Part shown: in pieces, positions 59,677 to 64,000 of the stretch
Numbering within the stretch: the stretch's first letter is position 1
Layout of the letters: each line of letters opens with the position of its first letter
Source: an uncultured bacterium
GTDB taxonomy: Bacteria > Muiribacteriota > Ozemobacteria > Ozemobacterales > Ozemobacteraceae
Reading direction: 5' to 3'
DNA: 64,000 bases
Assembly (NCBI GenBank): GCA_937949615.1
Contig: CALEDQ010000023.1
Span: 179,525-243,524 of the forward strand
Notes under the pieces: model-generated
The model's database searches: none
What the model was told of the DNA's origin: nothing
The model's input: the letters and a program-made list of their open reading frames with translations, nothing else
Program-made: the position numbers and the translations under genes

Positions 59677-60406
59677 ACCAGGCAGCAGCTTTTTATACGG
59701 TCTGAATCCCCTTATAAAGGGCGTTTTGTGTTTTGTGCTGATAATGTTCTTTTCTCTCAATGGTCTACAATTGACGGCCATGGCTGGTTCACTGGCGGCG
59801 CTCCTCTTTTTTGCCGCTCTTGGTCGATTGCCACTGACTGACCTTGTGCTGTCGATAAAACGCATCTGGTTTCTTCTGGTTATTGTCGGTCTGGTACAGG
59901 GTTTTCGTGGCAATGGTTTTGAGCTGGCTCCGGCCCTGGAGGGAATGATCAGAATCCTGGGCGTTTTTATCGCCGCCGGTTGCTATCTGACTGTTTCGCC
60001 GCAGTCTGAACTGATGTTTTTCTGGGAAACGGTTTTCCGGCCGTTGCGCCTGTTCGGGCTGCCGGCACGCGAACTTGCCCTTGTCATGGTCATTGCCGTG
60101 CGTTTTCTGCCGGTGATGCTTTCAGAAATCGACAGGATCCGGATGGCTCAAATTGCCCGCGGGGCCAGACTTGGCAAGGGTGGCTTTTTTTCATCGGCTG
60201 CCGCTTTGATGCCATTGATGATTCCGACTCTGGCGCAGGCAATTATCAGAGGCGAAGAACTGGCAGAGGCTATGGAAGCCCGCGGTTATCGGGTCTCTGG
60301 CAATCGTACGAGATACTACCGTTTTGGCATCGGTTTTTTCGATGTTCCGGCGGGGCTCCTCGCTCTGGTAGTCGCCACTCTCACTGTCTGGTCGAGATTC
60401 CTTTAA
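59660..60406 (+). CDS. ecfT: ECF transporter transmembrane subunit EcfT
   Basis: 248 aa, several membrane helices. Coupling motifs with Ala-Arg-Gly are present: AQIARGARLGKGG and AEAMEARGYRVSG, which contact the ATPase pair. Starts MQISYKPGSSFLYGLNPLIKG, a typical EcfT N-terminus; I prefer this ATG (59660), although an in-frame start at 59618 is open. Together with EcfA1/EcfA2 it forms the energising module used by different EcfS proteins. Convergent with the GTPase genes, with only 2 bases between stops. Confidence 0.92.
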   Translation: MQISYKPGSSFLYGLNPLIKGVLCFVLIMFFSLNGLQLTAMAGSLAALLFFAALGRLPLTDLVLSIKRIWFLLVIVGLVQGFRGNGFELAPALEGMIRILGVFIAAGCYLTVSPQSELMFFWETVFRPLRLFGLPARELALVMVIAVRFLPVMLSEIDRIRMAQIARGARLGKGGFFSSAAALMPLMIPTLAQAIIRGEELAEAMEARGYRVSGNRTRYYRFGIGFFDVPAGLLALVVATLTVWSRFL

Positions 60407-60408
60407 AG

Positions 60409-62007
60409 TCAGAGGTTCCGGGCGGTAATACCGCAGGTGCTCTGCGGCAGAAGGTGCTGCATCTCTTGCAGCTGGCTTTCAGCGGAACTGTTGAGCAACG
60501 AGGTTTCCTGAAGAATTTTATCGATGCCGGTAATACTGGCATCGAGAAGATGCAGACCGGCAGCCTGCTTCGATGGCTTGAGAACGAAGCGGCCGGTCAT
60601 CCGGGCAATGCCTTTGCTGACCAGCAGATAACCTGGCAGTGATGCAATAATCAGCAAAGCGATGGCATGCACAAAAAAATCGGTTGGCAGCCAGATGCCG
60701 CTTATCCAGCTGGCTGTGGCACGATAAAGCGCCGACAGCAATACAAGCACAGGCAGAACATTCCCGAGAACGATGTAGAAGCGCATCAGAGACGTCTCAG
60801 AGATGCGCTGGGCATGTTCGAGAATCTGCATGAAAGTTTCGCCGTTTCCGGTATTTTGAACGACTGCGGGCAGATTTGTTGCTGACAGCGTCGGCAGATT
60901 CCGGTCTTCAAGAAAGCGCCTTTCGTCGACACGACAGCCCGAAAACCGGAAATTTTCTGCCAGAGCCGCTTCGACTGCGCGGTCGGCGGTTTCAGCGCTG
61001 ACTCCCGGCGAAAACCAGCTGATTATGGCAAACCATGGGTAAAGAAACAGCGAGTTATTGCCGGCCAGCTCACGGTAGACCGATGAGCGCAAGGCATCGC
61101 CGGCCAGGCCGGTAATTGCCGGTGAAGTGACGACCAGTTGGTGCTGCTCGGTGATCTGCGTGCTCAGGGCGGCACGGTAATCGATCAGTTCCTGCTGCAG
61201 CCTGAGAATGCGCTCAGCTGTTTTTTCGGCATTCAGGGCATGCAGAATGCGTCTGAGATCGGCTTCTTCACGAAGAATTCGACTGTGGACCACAGTGCGC
61301 GGTGAATAAACCAGGTCGCGGAACCGTCTGAATTCATCAGAAGCAGGCTGGCGAGCGCTAAAAGCAAACAGGGCGCCGGGGTCGACCGAGAAACCGATCT
61401 GCTGAAGACGGTCGGCAAGATCCTTCTTCAGACTGTCGATGGTGGCGTCTGGAGCCGTATCGGTTTTGTTGATGACAAAAAACCAGCGTTTGCGTGATGC
61501 CCACTCGACGATGTTCTGATGAATGGCAAAATTCGAACGTTTGTCAGGAGTGGTGACGACGATAAGAATATCTGAAACTCTTATGGTTTCACGGGCAATG
61601 CGGGCGTTGTTGCTGTTGATGGTATCGAGATCGGGGGTGTCGATCAGAATGGCTCCCGGCAGCAGACCGGGCAGATAATGTGCCTCTTCTGAAGAGAATG
61701 GCAGTAAAACACGGTCTTCTGGGGCTGCCGCGACGAAAAGCTCTTTTGTGTAGCCACGTACAGATGAAGAAGATGGGCTGACTTCCGGAGTGGCGCAAAG
61801 ACTGCTGAAGATAAAGGATTTGCCAACGCCGGTGCCGCCGATTATCGTGACGACAAGCGGGGTGGGCCCGTCTGCGCCGGCCTGCTCAACTGCCTGGCGA
61901 AGATTGCGCTGCAGCATGAAGAACAGTTCATTGTCTTTGAGTTCTTCGCAGCGTCGGGTTATATTCATTGCCCGTTCATGCAGAAGTGCGGATTTGTCAG
62001 TGTTCAT
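60409..62007 (-). CDS. Dynamin-like/GTPase membrane protein (second of a pair)
   Basis: 532 aa. The GTP-binding motifs are clear: P-loop GGTGVGKS (57-64), G3 DTPD (123-126) and G4 NKTD (180-183). After about 200 residues of helical sequence there are two hydrophobic segments (about 420-440 YIVLGNVLPVLVLLSAL and 455-480 FFVHAIALLIIASLPGYLLV), so the protein is membrane-attached near the C-terminus. This resembles bacterial dynamin-like or YfjP/YeeP-type GTPases. Its start overlaps the upstream GTPase gene by 11 bases. Substrate and role unknown. Confidence 0.8.
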   Translation of the reverse strand: MNTDKSALLHERAMNITRRCEELKDNELFFMLQRNLRQAVEQAGADGPTPLVVTIIGGTGVGKSFIFSSLCATPEVSPSSSSVRGYTKELFVAAAPEDRVLLPFSSEEAHYLPGLLPGAILIDTPDLDTINSNNARIARETIRVSDILIVVTTPDKRSNFAIHQNIVEWASRKRWFFVINKTDTAPDATIDSLKKDLADRLQQIGFSVDPGALFAFSARQPASDEFRRFRDLVYSPRTVVHSRILREEADLRRILHALNAEKTAERILRLQQELIDYRAALSTQITEQHQLVVTSPAITGLAGDALRSSVYRELAGNNSLFLYPWFAIISWFSPGVSAETADRAVEAALAENFRFSGCRVDERRFLEDRNLPTLSATNLPAVVQNTGNGETFMQILEHAQRISETSLMRFYIVLGNVLPVLVLLSALYRATASWISGIWLPTDFFVHAIALLIIASLPGYLLVSKGIARMTGRFVLKPSKQAAGLHLLDASITGIDKILQETSLLNSSAESQLQEMQHLLPQSTCGITARNL

Positions 62008-63826
62008 GGATTCTGCTGATTTCCTTTAATTTGGCACATGCCTCACGGCAGCTGGCAATATTATCTGGCGCCAGGCGTGTGGCCTTTTCTTCAAGCTGAT
62101 TGAGAAAAATCGGTCCGGCGAGCAGTTCTCGCAGGTGCCTGCGATAAGACTGGCGGCGCAGTTTTTTCCAGTTCTGGTGTGCTTCCATGACTTCGCGGCC
62201 AAGCCCCATGTTGTTGAACAGCGACATCAGAAAGCCGCCGGCGGCACTGCTGCCGCCTACTGCCGCGACGACACCCATGGTGCCGATGCCGCCGTCGATG
62301 AAAAAATCGGCGACCACCAGACCGGTTCCGAGAAGTATGAACAGATCATCGATGATGTTCATCCACTTCCAGAGATCTTTGTTGCCTGCCTGCCATTTCT
62401 GCAGCGATTCGTTGACCGAGGTTTCCCATTCTGAATCTATCGGTGGCAGTTCTGCGGTAAGAATCGCTTCTGTTGCAGCAGTGCAGCGCTCGGTGGTGAT
62501 TTTTTCGAGTTCAGGTTTCCGGCGCCAGAAATCGACGAGTGCATTCACTTCGGCGTTGAGGCGGCCTCTTTCGAGGCTGTCACGCTGCTTAACCGAACTT
62601 TTAAATTCATTGCCCGAAAGTCTTGAAACGGCTGCGGCAGCCGATGAAATTGCCGCCTTCAGTGTCGAGCCGAGTAGCATCAGTGGCTGAAAAGCTCGAC
62701 GCAGAAACGATGGCCGGTTGGCTTCGAGCTGTTTGCGAATCAACTCAAGAATGCGAAAGACCGGAAACTCTTCACCGGTAATTATTTGGGCTGCCTTTTC
62801 AAGCATCTGGTCACAGGCAGTGATTTCGGCAAAAAGCTTCTGGTGCATGGTTTCTGCTTCATGGCAGATGTTTTCGCAGCCGGCCACCCCGACCATGATG
62901 CTCTGTAACTGACGTTTCAGGGCGACTTCGAGGCCGTTCTGCCCGTAGATATGCTGCATGAAAGAGCCGGCACAATTTGCCAGGGGCTTGATATCTTCGA
63001 GAGACGGTTTTGAAGTGAACGGGCTGTAGAAAAAAGCCGCTTTTTCAAGAAAGTCGGTAAGTGCCAGGCCGTCGGTGCGCTGGTCAGCAAATTCAGGGTT
63101 AAGCCTGACACTGGCGATCAGATCGTCGCGAATGGCGGCGGCGCTGGTCGCGCAGTCCTGCGGGTCGAGTTTGGTCAGCAGCCAGGTGACGTTGCCGGCG
63201 ATTTTGAGAACCTTTCTGAGAATGTCGAAGGTTTTCTGATCTTTATAGGCTTCGTGATAAACGGTAAAAATGATCGATTCGGCGCGTCTGATCATTTCTT
63301 CGGCTTTGTCCCAGTTGGCGATTTCGGTAGTGTTGAAATCAGGAATATCGACAAGACAGGGCCACATGTTCTGAGTGAGATGGGTGCTGCTGAAAAATCT
63401 GAAAAAGAGGCGGTTGCTGGCGGTGCCGGATTTTTTGAGTTCAGCGGCTTCGACCAGTTCAGAGAGTTCGAATTCAGGGAAAATAGCTTGCGGATCTATC
63501 TGCGCTTTTATCTGCTCAGGAAAAGCTGCGAGCGACGCGTGCGTCATCGGTCTGACGGCGCCACCGGCAGGCACCCCGAGACCGGTGAGCATATTGAATA
63601 CTGTGCTTTTGCCGGCACCGCTGGGACCACAGAAGGCGACGGTTATAACCGGGCGGTTATCGATTTCGATGATATGGTCGGGGATCTGCTCAAGAATTTC
63701 GAGCGTTTCGCGAGGATCGCCTTCTTTATCAGGGACAACGCAGGTGATAAGATCCGGCATTTTCTGCAGCAATGTCTGCAGATGCCTTCTGGTCTCTGAA
63801 AGAAGCTGATTTACGTTGCCTGTCAT
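61997..63826 (-). CDS. Dynamin-like GTPase (first of a pair)
   Basis: 609 aa from the chosen ATG at 63826 (MTGNVNQLL). P-loop GPSGAGKS (67-74), G3 DIPDFNTTEI, G4 TKLD in WLLTKLDPQD. A helical middle region is followed by a hydrophobic hairpin (LFILLGTGLVVADFFI and MGVVAAVGGSSAAGGFLM), then a charged C-terminus. The longer frame upstream (to 63883) includes a TATAAT, so it is rejected; an ATG at 63835 is also possible. The pair of adjacent GTPases resembles the paired bacterial dynamins (LeoABC-, DynA/DynB-like), which act on membranes as heteromers. Confidence 0.78.
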   Translation of the reverse strand: MTGNVNQLLSETRRHLQTLLQKMPDLITCVVPDKEGDPRETLEILEQIPDHIIEIDNRPVITVAFCGPSGAGKSTVFNMLTGLGVPAGGAVRPMTHASLAAFPEQIKAQIDPQAIFPEFELSELVEAAELKKSGTASNRLFFRFFSSTHLTQNMWPCLVDIPDFNTTEIANWDKAEEMIRRAESIIFTVYHEAYKDQKTFDILRKVLKIAGNVTWLLTKLDPQDCATSAAAIRDDLIASVRLNPEFADQRTDGLALTDFLEKAAFFYSPFTSKPSLEDIKPLANCAGSFMQHIYGQNGLEVALKRQLQSIMVGVAGCENICHEAETMHQKLFAEITACDQMLEKAAQIITGEEFPVFRILELIRKQLEANRPSFLRRAFQPLMLLGSTLKAAISSAAAAVSRLSGNEFKSSVKQRDSLERGRLNAEVNALVDFWRRKPELEKITTERCTAATEAILTAELPPIDSEWETSVNESLQKWQAGNKDLWKWMNIIDDLFILLGTGLVVADFFIDGGIGTMGVVAAVGGSSAAGGFLMSLFNNMGLGREVMEAHQNWKKLRRQSYRRHLRELLAGPIFLNQLEEKATRLAPDNIASCREACAKLKEISRIHEH

Positions 63827-63841
63827 TGATCCCATGCCGCG

Positions 63842-63847
63842 ATTATA
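63842..63847 (-). promoter_or_regulatory. Possible -10 element of the GTPase pair
   Basis: TATAAT on the minus strand ends 7 bases before the ATG at 63835, placing the transcript start at or very close to the start codon. No good -35 was seen at 16-18 bp (best candidate matches 3 of 6). Confidence 0.4.
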
Positions 63848-63938
63848 GCAAAATCCCTTGTCGATTGCATTAAAATAAGTCACTGGGGCGTCGGCTATGC
63901 TTATGCCATTTTTTTTGAAAATAAATTTTAAAAACTTG

Positions 63939-63967
63939 TTGACAGTTTAAAACTAATTTGATAAACT
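63939..63967 (+). promoter_or_regulatory. Promoter firing out of the right end of the window
   Basis: TTGACA (63939-63944), 17 bp, TAAACT (63962-63967) in an AT-rich setting. Predicted start near 63974; the following 26 bases contain GC-rich sequence but no start codon. The gene lies beyond the window. Confidence 0.75.
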
Positions 63968-64000
63968 GAACTTCCTGCCACGGCGGGGCGGACGAAAAAA

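Noticed and set aside
63827..63883. Extended start of the first GTPase
   Set aside because: The 19 additional codons contain the likely -10 TATAAT and are not preceded by a ribosome site.
63968..64000. Start of a tRNA or rRNA gene at the right edge
   Set aside because: Only about 26 bases follow the predicted transcript start; there is not enough sequence to identify anything.

Overview
The window is a 64 kb piece of a bacterial chromosome carrying core housekeeping genes: RNA polymerase beta and beta', a merged str-S10-spc-alpha ribosomal operon, secY, secDF, adk, map, infA and an ECF-transporter module. The taxon cannot be fixed from sequence alone. Sec, lipoprotein, phosphatidylethanolamine-synthesis and sigma-54-activator genes, the zinc-binding forms of S4, S14, L36 and adenylate kinase, the many HEAT and TPR proteins, and several oversized informational proteins suggest a deep-branching lineage with few cultured relatives. 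A Candidatus Riflebacteria/Ozemobacteria-like organism is my low-confidence guess. I see no rRNA, tRNA, CRISPR array, insertion sequence or prophage.

Layout. 1-9.7 kb (mostly +): end of an aminotransferase gene, an SRAP peptidase, serS, a secreted clostripain-like lipoprotein, the psd-pssA phospholipid pair behind a perfect consensus promoter, two minus-strand genes (OB-fold and DUF1232), an RNase Z-like hydrolase and an NtrC-type activator. 9.7-17.9 kb: an FmdB zinc ribbon, a cyclic-2,3-diphosphoglycerate-synthetase-like GTPase with a Lys/Ala/Pro repeat tail, a large membrane-spanning TPR/zinc-ribbon protein (-), secD-secF and dtd. 17.9-27.8 kb: a three-gene minus-strand operon with two giant HEAT-repeat paralogues, a small membrane protein, a helix-turn-helix gene with an almost leaderless promoter, and a CheY-like regulator convergent with a hybrid histidine kinase.

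28-58 kb: rpoB-rpoC, with a strong extended -10 promoter and a terminator-like hairpin in the leader, then a terminator and a second strong promoter driving rpsL-rpsG-fusA-rpsJ through rplQ. rplKAJL is not upstream of rpoB and tuf is not next to fusA. Several products are enlarged: RpoC (2031 aa, about 680 residues inside the trigger loop), RpoB (Cys-rich insertion), L22 (S13-like N-terminal fusion plus basic tail), L29 (145-residue extension), L17 (about 80 extra internal residues) and L5 (basic N-terminal tail). L17, L22 and L29 all sit around the ribosomal polypeptide exit tunnel, so their joint enlargement suggests a remodelled exit port.

58-64 kb: ecfA1-ecfA2-ecfT follow rplQ as in Firmicutes. 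A perfect 14-bp stem-loop with a T-run, an intrinsic terminator by form, lies inside the first 80 bases of ecfA1. Convergent to these is a pair of dynamin-like GTPase genes. The window ends just after a strong promoter firing out of it.

Most sigma-70-type promoters recognised here have exactly 17 bp between the -35 and -10 elements.
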